Shown: piece after piece, positions 5,606 through 11,263 of the stretch
Position numbering within the stretch: the first letter of the stretch is position 1
Layout: each line of letters starts with the position of its first letter
DNA from: Planctomycetota bacterium
GTDB taxonomy: Bacteria > Planctomycetota > Planctomycetia > Pirellulales > UBA1268
Direction: 5' to 3'
Assembly (NCBI GenBank): GCA_027622795.1
Contig: JAQBZA010000069.1
Location: forward strand, 1-11,263
DNA length: 11,263 nt
Notes under the pieces: generated by a model
Told to the model about the DNA's origin: nothing
The model's input: only the letters and a program-made list of their open reading frames with translations
The model's database searches: none
Made by a program: the position numbers and the translations under genes

Positions 5606-8035
5606 ATGGCGGCCTGTAAATATCGGAGTGCCATCGGCTGTGGCGTCTCCTTGGCACTCTGGAGTGCCAAGGGTAGGGCAACGCTGACTGCGGTTGCCTG
5701 CATGGGGATTTTTTTGATTGCTGCCCCGCCTGGGGTGGCGGCCCCGCCTGCCTCACTGGGTGGCCCCCTTCACGAGGTGATCGATGTGATCGTTGGCGAG
5801 CAGGCTGTTGGTCCGCTCGCTGAACGCTGCAGTGATGCCGACTTTGTGCGGCGCATTCATCTCGACCTCGTTGGGGTCATCCCGACGGCGGCGACCGTGC
5901 GGTCGTTTCTCGCCGACTCCGCCGATGACAAGCGGGCACGGCTCATCGACACGTTGTTGGTGGATCAGGCCTTTGCACGGCACATGATGTTCGTTCTTGA
6001 CGCGATGCTTCTGGAACGGATCTCGCCACCGGGGGAGTTGGCCGCTTCGTGGCGTGAGTATCTGTTTACGGCACTGGCGGATGACACGCCGCTTGATGAA
6101 CTCGCCCGAGAGATGCTGGTCAGCGACGGAGAAGATCCGGCCACCCGTCCGGCGTCGGCATTCCTTGTGGCACGCAATGCCGAACCGGTGCAGCTCACCC
6201 GGGCGATTGGCCGGCTGTTTTTTGGACGCGATCTTCAATGTGCCCAGTGCCACGACCATCCGCTCGATGACGATATTCGGCAGGCGGAGCATCAGGGTCT
6301 GTTTGCCTTTGTCGCTCGGACGAGTCTCTTCAAGGGCAAGGACAACGTGCTCCGTGTCTCGGAGAAGGCCGATGGCGAAGTCAACTATGAGTCAGTTTTT
6401 ACGAAGGAGGGTGAAAAGGGTGTGTGGCCGCAGCTGCCGGGTGGCCTCGCGCTCGTCGATGAACCGCGACCGGAGCCGGCGGTGGCCTACACCACGTCAC
6501 CTTCGAAGACCTCGCACGGTGTGCCGACATTCAGCCGTCGAGCGGCCCTCGCCGCTCGCCTGGTCGACGATCACATGTTTCGGCGAAATCTGGCCAATCG
6601 CATCTGGGCGATCTTTTTTGGCCGGGGCCTTGTTCATCCACTCGACGGATTTGGTGCCGAAAATCCTTCGTCTCATCCGCGGTTGCTCGCCATGCTGGCC
6701 GACGCATTCCGTGATTATGAATTCCGCCTGCGGCCATTCGTCCGAGAGATCGTGCTCTCCGAGACCTATCAGCGAAGTGTCGATCCGCCGCAGCCTGATG
6801 CAGTTGATACCAAGGCACTCGATCATCTGATCGCACGGCTCGAGGCGGAGCGACAGACGCTCGACTCCGCGCGGGCGGACCTGGAAAGCACGGCCACCGA
6901 TGCCGAAACCCGTTGGGAGACAATGGCCACGGAGGCCCACGCCGTGCATCTGGAGCGGCTTGCAGTTATTGCGGGGCGGGACAGTGCGAGTACCGCCTGC
7001 GCTGCAGCATCGGCGGCGGCCGCCAAGACCCGGGAGGCTTACGACGTCGCCGGTCAGATTTCGGAAGGTGTGTCCGCTGCAGCCGCACAGGCAGCGCGGG
7101 CCGTGACGGCTGTGCCGGGAGACGGGTCGCTTGAGTCGCTCGCGACAGTGCTCGCCGCGCAGGCCACGAAGCGGGCAGCAGCCGCTGAGGTGGCGGCCAA
7201 AGCCCACGCTGAGAAGGAGGCTGCGGCCAAGGCAGCCGCAGTGCTCCTGACGTCCGCCCGGGCGGACGTTGATGGTGTGACCGTGCGACTCAATGCCGAG
7301 GCATTGGGGGTTGCCGGACGTGAGGCAAGCGCGACCCGGGCTGCCGCGGCTGACGCGGCACACGAGATGCGGCGACTCGAGGATCGGCTCCAACTGGCCA
7401 GAGACATTCTACGCCATGCGGCCCTCATTGGCACTGATCATCTGGCTGCCGAGAACGCCTGGCAATCGATCCTCGACCGCTGGACCCGAGCCGGCCAGGT
7501 CGCCCCGCTCCGACCGCTTTCGCCGGAGCAACTGGCGCTGTCGGTGCAGCAGGCCACCGGCGCCTTGGCAGCCCGGCAGGCCAGTGCTGCTGCCGCCATC
7601 GACAAGGAACCTCCGGAGCAGCTTGCCAAGGCAAGTGGTGATGAGCGTTCCGAGATTCGGGCGATGAAGGTGGAGATGCGGATGCTCAAGGATGCCACGG
7701 GCCTCCTGCGCTCGGCTGCGGAGCTCTTCGGCGATGCCCTGACCGACGGTTTCCAGGCCAGCGTCAACCAGGCGCTTTACTTCGGCAACGCGGCCGACAT
7801 CCAGGGGCAACTCACGCCGTCGGGCCACAATCTGGTGGCGACGCTGACCACGATCAGTGATGCGGGCGCGGTTGCTGACGAAGCCTATGTTGCCGTGCTT
7901 TCGCGGCCGCCCAGCGTCGAGGAGCAGGCCGACGTGGCAGTGTTCCTCGAGCCGCGGTCAGCAGATCGACCACAGGCTCTCTCCGAACTGGTGTGGGCCC
8001 TCGTGTCGAGCAATGAGTTTCGTTTCAACCATTGA
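5606..8035 (+). CDS. DUF1549/DUF1553 planctomycete cytochrome C-type protein with alanine-rich coiled-coil insertion
   Basis: Exported protein of the DUF1549 (PSCyt2)/DUF1553 family, common in planctomycetes and of unknown biochemical function. The ATG at 5606 gives 809 residues, behind a modest GAGCGGA; the frame also has ATGs at 5528 and 5702. A hydrophobic signal (TLTAVACMGIFLIAAPPGVAA, about 26-46) leads into DUF1549 (about 55-245), recognisable by FVRRIHLDLVGVIPT and FFGRDLQCAQCHDHP. The latter holds a CXXCH heme-c motif (Cys212, Cys215, His216). The DUF1553 N-half follows: FSRRAALAARLV (310-321), the NRIWAIFFGRGLVHP block and the segment ending SETYQRS (391). Then an alanine-rich, probably helical coiled-coil insertion (about 404-609) precedes the DUF1553 C-half, LRPLSPEQLALSVQQATG (635-652) to LVSSNEFRFNH. 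First gene of a three-gene operon. Confidence 0.9.
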   Translation: MAACKYRSAIGCGVSLALWSAKGRATLTAVACMGIFLIAAPPGVAAPPASLGGPLHEVIDVIVGEQAVGPLAERCSDADFVRRIHLDLVGVIPTAATVRSFLADSADDKRARLIDTLLVDQAFARHMMFVLDAMLLERISPPGELAASWREYLFTALADDTPLDELAREMLVSDGEDPATRPASAFLVARNAEPVQLTRAIGRLFFGRDLQCAQCHDHPLDDDIRQAEHQGLFAFVARTSLFKGKDNVLRVSEKADGEVNYESVFTKEGEKGVWPQLPGGLALVDEPRPEPAVAYTTSPSKTSHGVPTFSRRAALAARLVDDHMFRRNLANRIWAIFFGRGLVHPLDGFGAENPSSHPRLLAMLADAFRDYEFRLRPFVREIVLSETYQRSVDPPQPDAVDTKALDHLIARLEAERQTLDSARADLESTATDAETRWETMATEAHAVHLERLAVIAGRDSASTACAAASAAAAKTREAYDVAGQISEGVSAAAAQAARAVTAVPGDGSLESLATVLAAQATKRAAAAEVAAKAHAEKEAAAKAAAVLLTSARADVDGVTVRLNAEALGVAGREASATRAAAADAAHEMRRLEDRLQLARDILRHAALIGTDHLAAENAWQSILDRWTRAGQVAPLRPLSPEQLALSVQQATGALAARQASAAAAIDKEPPEQLAKASGDERSEIRAMKVEMRMLKDATGLLRSAAELFGDALTDGFQASVNQALYFGNAADIQGQLTPSGHNLVATLTTISDAGAVADEAYVAVLSRPPSVEEQADVAVFLEPRSADRPQALSELVWALVSSNEFRFNH
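5649..5672. repeat. Perfect 11-base inverted repeat at the 5' end of the DUF1549 gene
   Basis: CCTTGGCACTC-TG-GAGTGCCAAGG is a perfect dyad with a 2-base centre. GGAGTGCCA also occurs as a direct copy at 5625-5633. With the ATG at 5606 the dyad lies within the signal-peptide codons; with the alternative ATG at 5702 it would be in the leader. No T-run follows, so it is not a rho-independent terminator. It could be an mRNA hairpin that tunes translation or stability, or a protein-binding site. Confidence 0.6.
6239..6253 (+). other. CXXCH heme-c attachment motif codons
   Basis: These codons read Cys-Ala-Gln-Cys-His, in the segment LQCAQCHDHP. This is the minimal covalent heme c signature and is a conserved part of the DUF1549 family. 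It is the only CXXCH in the protein, and there is no separate N-terminal cytochrome domain. Confidence 0.7.
6815..7432 (+). other. Alanine-rich, probable coiled-coil insertion within DUF1553
   Basis: Codons for about 205 residues, from just after SETYQRS to shortly before LRPLSPEQL. Charged heptad-like stretches (LIARLEAERQTLDSARADLE; HEMRRLEDRLQLARDILRHA) flank a core with 40 alanines in 100 residues (about 455-554), including runs such as AAAEVAAKAHAEKEAAAKAA. The composition resembles helical stalks such as that of TolA. The helix call is by eye. Confidence 0.6.
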
Positions 8036-8064
8036 CTCACGATCCGTGTCCACGGTTCATCCCC

Positions 8065-8069
8065 AAGGA
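8065..8069 (+). promoter_or_regulatory. Ribosome binding site deciding the DUF1501 start
   Basis: AAGGA lies 7 bases before the ATG at 8077. It favours that start over the in-frame TTG at 8032, which overlaps the upstream stop codon. Confidence 0.6.
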
Positions 8070-8076
8070 TTTCCCC

Positions 8077-9396
8077 ATGTCTCGCACCACGATTCCTGCC
8101 TGCCGTTCACTCGAGCACGTCGTTTCGCGGCGTTCGTTGCTGCACACCATGGGGGGCGTCATCGGACTCGGTGGCCTCAACGGTGCTGTCGGACCAGGCC
8201 TAGGACTGTGTGGCGGGCTCGCTGCCTCTCCCGCGATCGCCGAGGCCGTGAAGACCGGTGGCAAGCGGGTACTGGTGATCTTTCTGCACGGGGGCGTGAG
8301 CCAACTCGAGAGTTGGGATCCGAAGCCGGGCACGGATACCGGCGGCCCGTTCCGGGCGATTCCCACCAGTGTGCCGGGTGTTCACATCAGTGAGTTGCTT
8401 CCCCATACCGCCCGCCAGATGCATCGGCTCTCGATCATTCGCAGTCTCGACACGCGCAACGGTGACCACGGTCGCGGCCAGCGTGAGATGACAAGCGGCC
8501 GTGACCAGCCGGCTCCGCTCGACTATCCCCACCTTGGCGCTGTGGTGGCGAAGACGGCTACCCCCCCCGGCTTCTCACTCCCTGGGCACATCCTTGTGCG
8601 GGGCGGCGGCGGCGGCGCGGGGCCGGCTGCCTATCTCGGCCCGCGATACGCCGGTGTGGTGATGGACAACGGTGAGCCGCCGGCTCACACGGCGCGGCCC
8701 GAGAGCCTGACGATGGAGGCCGACCAGCGCCGCTCATTGTTGCGGGCCAAGGTGAATGACCGGTTCGCCGGCCGTCGCCGTACGGCCGAGACCGACGCCT
8801 ACACGCAGTCCTATGAACAGGCCCTCGATCTTCTCACGCAGCGGCATGTGTTTGACGTGTCCCTCGAATCACAGCGGGATCAGGACCGCTACGGCCCCCA
8901 CGAATTTGGCCGTCATTGCCTGCTCGCCAGACGGCTCCTCGAGCATGGCGTTCCATTCGTTCAGGTCAATCACTCCAACTACGACACCCACTACGAAAAC
9001 TTCGATTTTCATATCGAGCAGCTGGGCGAATTCGATCATCCGTTTGCCACGCTCATGGAAGACCTTACGACCCGCGGGCTCCTTGAAGACACGCTCGTTT
9101 GCGTGATGAGTGAGTTTGGCCGCACGCCACGGATCAATGATCGTTATGGCCGCGATCATTGGGGCACGGCATGGAGCGTGGTGCTGGGAGGGGCCGGCAT
9201 TCAGCCGGGGGCAATCATCGGCAGGACCAATGCCAACGGTACCGCCGTCGAAGACCGCAAGGTGGATCACGGCCATGTGTTCCACACGATCCTCCGGGCA
9301 ATCGGGGTCAATTCAAGTGGAGACTTTGATGTTGCTGGCCGCAGCCACCCGATTGCCGACCCTGCCAAGGGGCCGATCGACGAACTGTTGACATGA
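8077..9396 (+). CDS. DUF1501 family protein, Tat-exported
   Basis: DUF1501 proteins have an alkaline-phosphatase/sulfatase-like fold and no established reaction; in planctomycetes they commonly sit beside DUF1549/DUF1553 genes, as here. The ATG at 8077 gives 439 residues. The N-terminus carries a twin-arginine motif, SRRSLL (17-22), followed by a glycine-rich hydrophobic stretch ending near SPAIAEA, so export of a folded, probably metal-loaded, protein is likely. Family motifs are VIFLHGGVSQLESWDPKP (67-84), the DHGRGQREMTSG block (130-141), YDTH (302-305), SEFGRTPRIN (345-354) and GRDHW (358-362), which carry the likely metal-binding Asp and His residues. It starts 41 bases after the DUF1549 gene, and its stop overlaps the WD40 start by 4 bases. 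The gap before it holds a short CCGTG/CACGG dyad (8044-8055). Confidence 0.92.
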   Translation: MSRTTIPACRSLEHVVSRRSLLHTMGGVIGLGGLNGAVGPGLGLCGGLAASPAIAEAVKTGGKRVLVIFLHGGVSQLESWDPKPGTDTGGPFRAIPTSVPGVHISELLPHTARQMHRLSIIRSLDTRNGDHGRGQREMTSGRDQPAPLDYPHLGAVVAKTATPPGFSLPGHILVRGGGGGAGPAAYLGPRYAGVVMDNGEPPAHTARPESLTMEADQRRSLLRAKVNDRFAGRRRTAETDAYTQSYEQALDLLTQRHVFDVSLESQRDQDRYGPHEFGRHCLLARRLLEHGVPFVQVNHSNYDTHYENFDFHIEQLGEFDHPFATLMEDLTTRGLLEDTLVCVMSEFGRTPRINDRYGRDHWGTAWSVVLGGAGIQPGAIIGRTNANGTAVEDRKVDHGHVFHTILRAIGVNSSGDFDVAGRSHPIADPAKGPIDELLT

Positions 9397-10427
9397 GCAC
9401 CCCGCCGACGATCGATCCGACAAAAATTCACGAAGTGCTTGCCCACAAGCACGGCCGGCCACTTATTTCTTGCTGCTGGGATCCGCAGGATCGCTACGTT
9501 TGCTTCGGGGCAGAAAATTCCAGTGCGGCGGGTTACGACGACCTGCTGTATCGTCTTTCTCTCGCCCCGGCGGAGGGTGCTGCCGCGGCAGTCCCCGTGC
9601 TTGGCTCACATGACAGCTGGGTGTGGGCGCTGGCGATTGCTCCCGATGGGGAAACGCTTGTGACGGGCGGGTATGACGGCCGGGTGAGTTGGTATCCGCT
9701 GGCGCACCCGGAGCCTCGGGCCAGCCGCACGCTTCATGCCCACGATGGTTGGGTGCGGGCGGTGCGGGTGAGCCCAGATGGCCGCGCGGTGGCGTCGTGC
9801 GGCAACGACCGTCTCGCGAGGGTGTGGAACATGGCCGATGGGAGCGAGGTGGCTCGGCTTACCGGCCACGAATCACACGTCTACAACATCGCCTGGCATC
9901 CCGACGGTTCAGCGGTTGTGTCGTGCGACCTCAAGGGGGTCATCAAGGAATGGGATGTGGCGACCGGCGCCTGTCGCCGTGATGTCGCGACGGCGGCCCA
10001 GCTGTGGGCGTATGACAAGCAATTTCGCGCCGACATCGGCGGTGCCCGGGCGATGGCGTTTCGATCTGATGGAAGCCAACTTGCCATCGGCGGCATCACG
10101 AAGGTCACCAACGCTTTTGCCGGCATTGGTCAACCGCTCGTTGTGGTTCTCGACTGGGCGAGCGGGGAGCCAAAGCTGATCGAGTCGAAGAACTCCGGGA
10201 ATGGTGTGACCTGGGGCTTGGCCTGGCATCCGGCGGGCTTTTGGATCGGCCTGGCTGGCGGAGGCGGTGGCGGCTGGATCCGCTTCTTCAAGCCGGATGC
10301 CGCCGAGGATTTTCATGCCCTCAAGCTGCCAGCCAACGGCCGGGCGATGGCGGTCGCCCCCGACGCTACTCGCATCGCCGTTGGCCTCGCCGACGGCACG
10401 CTGCGGATCTACGCCCTGCACGCCTGA
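9393..10427 (+). CDS. WD40-repeat beta-propeller protein
   Basis: A 344-residue protein made almost entirely of WD40-like repeats, giving about seven blades and hence one closed propeller. The clearest blades are at about 72-103 (ending GRVSWYPL), 115-150 (HAHDGWVRAV, ARVWNMADG) and 157-192 (TGHESHVYNIAWHPDG, IKEWDVATG). Weaker ones cover the N-terminus (about 17-58), 216-260, 269-302 and 315-342 (ending GTLRIYALHA). Propellers of this kind are protein-interaction scaffolds; no catalytic domain is present. The ATG overlaps the DUF1501 stop (ATGA), so the two are very probably co-translated. No signal peptide or membrane segment is visible, so it is predicted to be cytoplasmic although both upstream partners look exported. 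A glycine run (AGGGGGGW, about 288-295) sits in blade six. Confidence 0.9.
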   Translation: MSTPPTIDPTKIHEVLAHKHGRPLISCCWDPQDRYVCFGAENSSAAGYDDLLYRLSLAPAEGAAAAVPVLGSHDSWVWALAIAPDGETLVTGGYDGRVSWYPLAHPEPRASRTLHAHDGWVRAVRVSPDGRAVASCGNDRLARVWNMADGSEVARLTGHESHVYNIAWHPDGSAVVSCDLKGVIKEWDVATGACRRDVATAAQLWAYDKQFRADIGGARAMAFRSDGSQLAIGGITKVTNAFAGIGQPLVVVLDWASGEPKLIESKNSGNGVTWGLAWHPAGFWIGLAGGGGGGWIRFFKPDAAEDFHALKLPANGRAMAVAPDATRIAVGLADGTLRIYALHA

Positions 10428-10461
10428 ACAAGCAACGCGACTGCTTTAGTGCTGCAGGCGT
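10420..10461. terminator. Weak candidate bidirectional terminator between convergent genes
   Basis: ACGCCTG (10420-10426) pairs with CAGGCGT (10455-10461), and AAGCA/TGCTT (10430-10434/10442-10446) can form a nested inner stem. It spans the 18-base gap between the convergent WD40 and TolC-family genes, where a shared terminator is expected. There is no clean U-tract on either strand, so support is mainly positional. Confidence 0.25.
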
Positions 10462-11263
10462 TGAGGTTTTGGCGACGTCGTGTTCCCTGAGCGAGCGGCC
10501 GCCATTTCGAGGGGCGGACGGCCGAGGGCGTGGTAGAGGCGAAACTGTGCCGTGTTGTAATCGATGACGGCGTCGAGGTATTCGCTGCGGGCTTGCGCCA
10601 GCGCCTGGATCGGCTGGAGGACCTCGATCGGCCGCGTCGCCGGCACGGGCAGTCCAGCCGCCTCCCGGATCGTGAGGAAGTTGAGCTCGAGCGACCGGAT
10701 CGCCTCCGGCACGGCCACTTCGCTCCGCGCCATCTGCCGCTTCGATGCCAGCCGTGCCTTCTCGGCTCGCACCACCTCAGATGCGATCGTGTCGGTGATT
10801 TTGCAGAACCGGAGATTGGCTTCCTTGCGTTCGGCCTCACGGCGGCCCCGCACGGCCGAGTCGGTGAAGCCGAGGTTGGCCGTCTCCCAGAAGAGGTTCA
10901 CATCCGCGTCGCTGCGGGAGTTGAAATCACCAAAAAAGCCGTTGGTACCGCCGCCGAAGCCACCACCGGAATAGCGGAAGGCGAGGCTCGGAATGAACGG
11001 CCGCAGCCGTGCCTGCTGCAGGCGAACCAGCGTCTCCTCGACGAGCGCGCGGGCCTCGGCCAGTTCGGGCCGATTGCGAAGGCCCATCGTGATCAGCATG
11101 TCGATCGGCAGCTCTTCGTTGACAATCTCCAGCACGAGCTCCGCCGGCTCGACCGGCGCCACCAGGAGCGACGGGGCGAGCCGAGTGCGGCGGACGATTT
11201 CGGCCGAGGCCATCTCCAGTTCGCCCAGCGCCGCCTCCACGTCGGCCAGCCTTCGGTCTCGCT
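10446..11263 (-). CDS. TolC-family outer-membrane efflux/export protein (partial, N-terminus outside window)
   Basis: The C-terminal 272 or so residues of an outer-membrane-factor protein, the trimeric channel of type I secretion and tripartite efflux systems. The frame is open through the right edge; a GTG at 11240 is internal, not a start. Visible family features are a long helical segment with RNRPELAEARALVEETLVRLQQARLRPFIP (the start of the second TolC repeat), then a beta-strand-like, glycine-rich part (FRYSGGGFGGG) before a charged helix around REAERKEANLRF. Near the end comes LAQARSEYLDAVIDYNTAQFRLYHALGRPP, the usual final helix, followed by a short Ser/Pro tail. The phenylalanine- and asparagine-rich FFGDFNSRSDAD stretch is likely the second hairpin loop in the outer membrane. 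It converges on the WD40 gene, and its transport partners are not in view. Confidence 0.85.
   Translation of the reverse strand, partial: RDRRLADVEAALGELEMASAEIVRRTRLAPSLLVAPVEPAELVLEIVNEELPIDMLITMGLRNRPELAEARALVEETLVRLQQARLRPFIPSLAFRYSGGGFGGGTNGFFGDFNSRSDADVNLFWETANLGFTDSAVRGRREAERKEANLRFCKITDTIASEVVRAEKARLASKRQMARSEVAVPEAIRSLELNFLTIREAAGLPVPATRPIEVLQPIQALAQARSEYLDAVIDYNTAQFRLYHALGRPPLEMAAARSGNTTSPKPQRLQH

Noticed and set aside
5320..5687. Two short overlapping + strand frames in the divergent region
   Set aside because: No signal peptide, domain or ribosome binding site; they run through the likely promoter into the DUF1549 gene in other frames.
5295..5756. Open frame of 153 codons on the - strand across the divergent region
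   Set aside because: Proline/arginine-rich translation, overlaps the 5' end of the DUF1549 gene and the promoter region, and has no ribosome binding site.
7000..7250. Alanine-rich stretch as a DNA repeat array or frameshifted region
   Set aside because: No periodic DNA unit is visible, the frame stays open, and the downstream DUF1553 motifs are in the same frame, so it is genuine coding sequence.
6497..7393. Open frame of 298 codons on the - strand
   Set aside because: Antisense shadow of the DUF1549/DUF1553 gene; the Arg/Cys/Gly-rich product resembles no family.
8044..8055. CCGTG/CACGG dyad between the DUF1549 and DUF1501 genes
   Set aside because: Only 5-base arms with a 2-base centre and no T-run; easily expected by chance in GC-rich DNA, so not called a terminator.
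8032..8076. TTG start overlapping the DUF1549 stop, giving 15 extra DUF1501 residues
   Set aside because: The ATG at 8077 has a good AAGGA at 7-base spacing and places the twin-arginine motif closer to the N-terminus.
10446..11240. GTG at 11240 as start of the TolC-family gene
   Set aside because: The frame continues upstream through the window edge and the product lacks the family's N-terminal half, so the gene is truncated by the window.

Overview
The window looks like a chromosomal segment from a planctomycete, most likely of the Pirellulales type. The evidence is gene content: an exported formylglycine-type sulfatase, a DUF1549/DUF1553 'planctomycete cytochrome C' protein with a CXXCH motif, a DUF1501 protein with a twin-arginine signal, a WD40 protein and several other secreted hydrolases. 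The DNA is GC-rich, and the sulfatase end looks by eye a little less GC-rich than the right-hand operon. I see no RNA gene, transposase, integrase or CRISPR array.

Layout. Bases 1-92 are the 3' end of an unidentified gene, followed after 6 bases by a complete sulfatase on the + strand (99-1739). The sulfatase converges on, and overlaps by 32 bases, a leftward pair: a secreted PHP-fold metal-dependent protein (3872-5284) and a secreted calcineurin-like phosphoesterase with a C-terminal LamG-like domain (1708-3894). The two genes of this pair overlap by 23 bases. A divergent region (5285-5605) carries a plausible sigma-70-type promoter pointing right and a 16-base palindrome near the PHP gene. 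A rightward operon follows: DUF1549/DUF1553 (5606-8035), DUF1501 (8077-9396) and a seven-bladed WD40 protein (9393-10427). The right edge is the C-terminal part of a TolC-family outer-membrane protein on the - strand.

How they fit together. Apart from the WD40 protein and the edge fragment at 1-92, every product appears to be exported, which fits a periplasm- or surface-based programme for degrading sulfated or phosphorylated polymers. DUF1549/DUF1553 and DUF1501 genes are a recurrent planctomycete pair of unknown biochemical function. Here they are followed by a WD40 gene whose start overlaps the DUF1501 stop, and that protein has no visible export signal.

The most unusual features are a roughly 200-residue alanine-rich, probably coiled-coil segment splitting the DUF1553 region, a perfect 24-base inverted repeat at the very 5' end of that gene, the joining of two unrelated metallohydrolase folds in an overlapping gene pair, and the cytoplasmic-looking WD40 partner of exported proteins.
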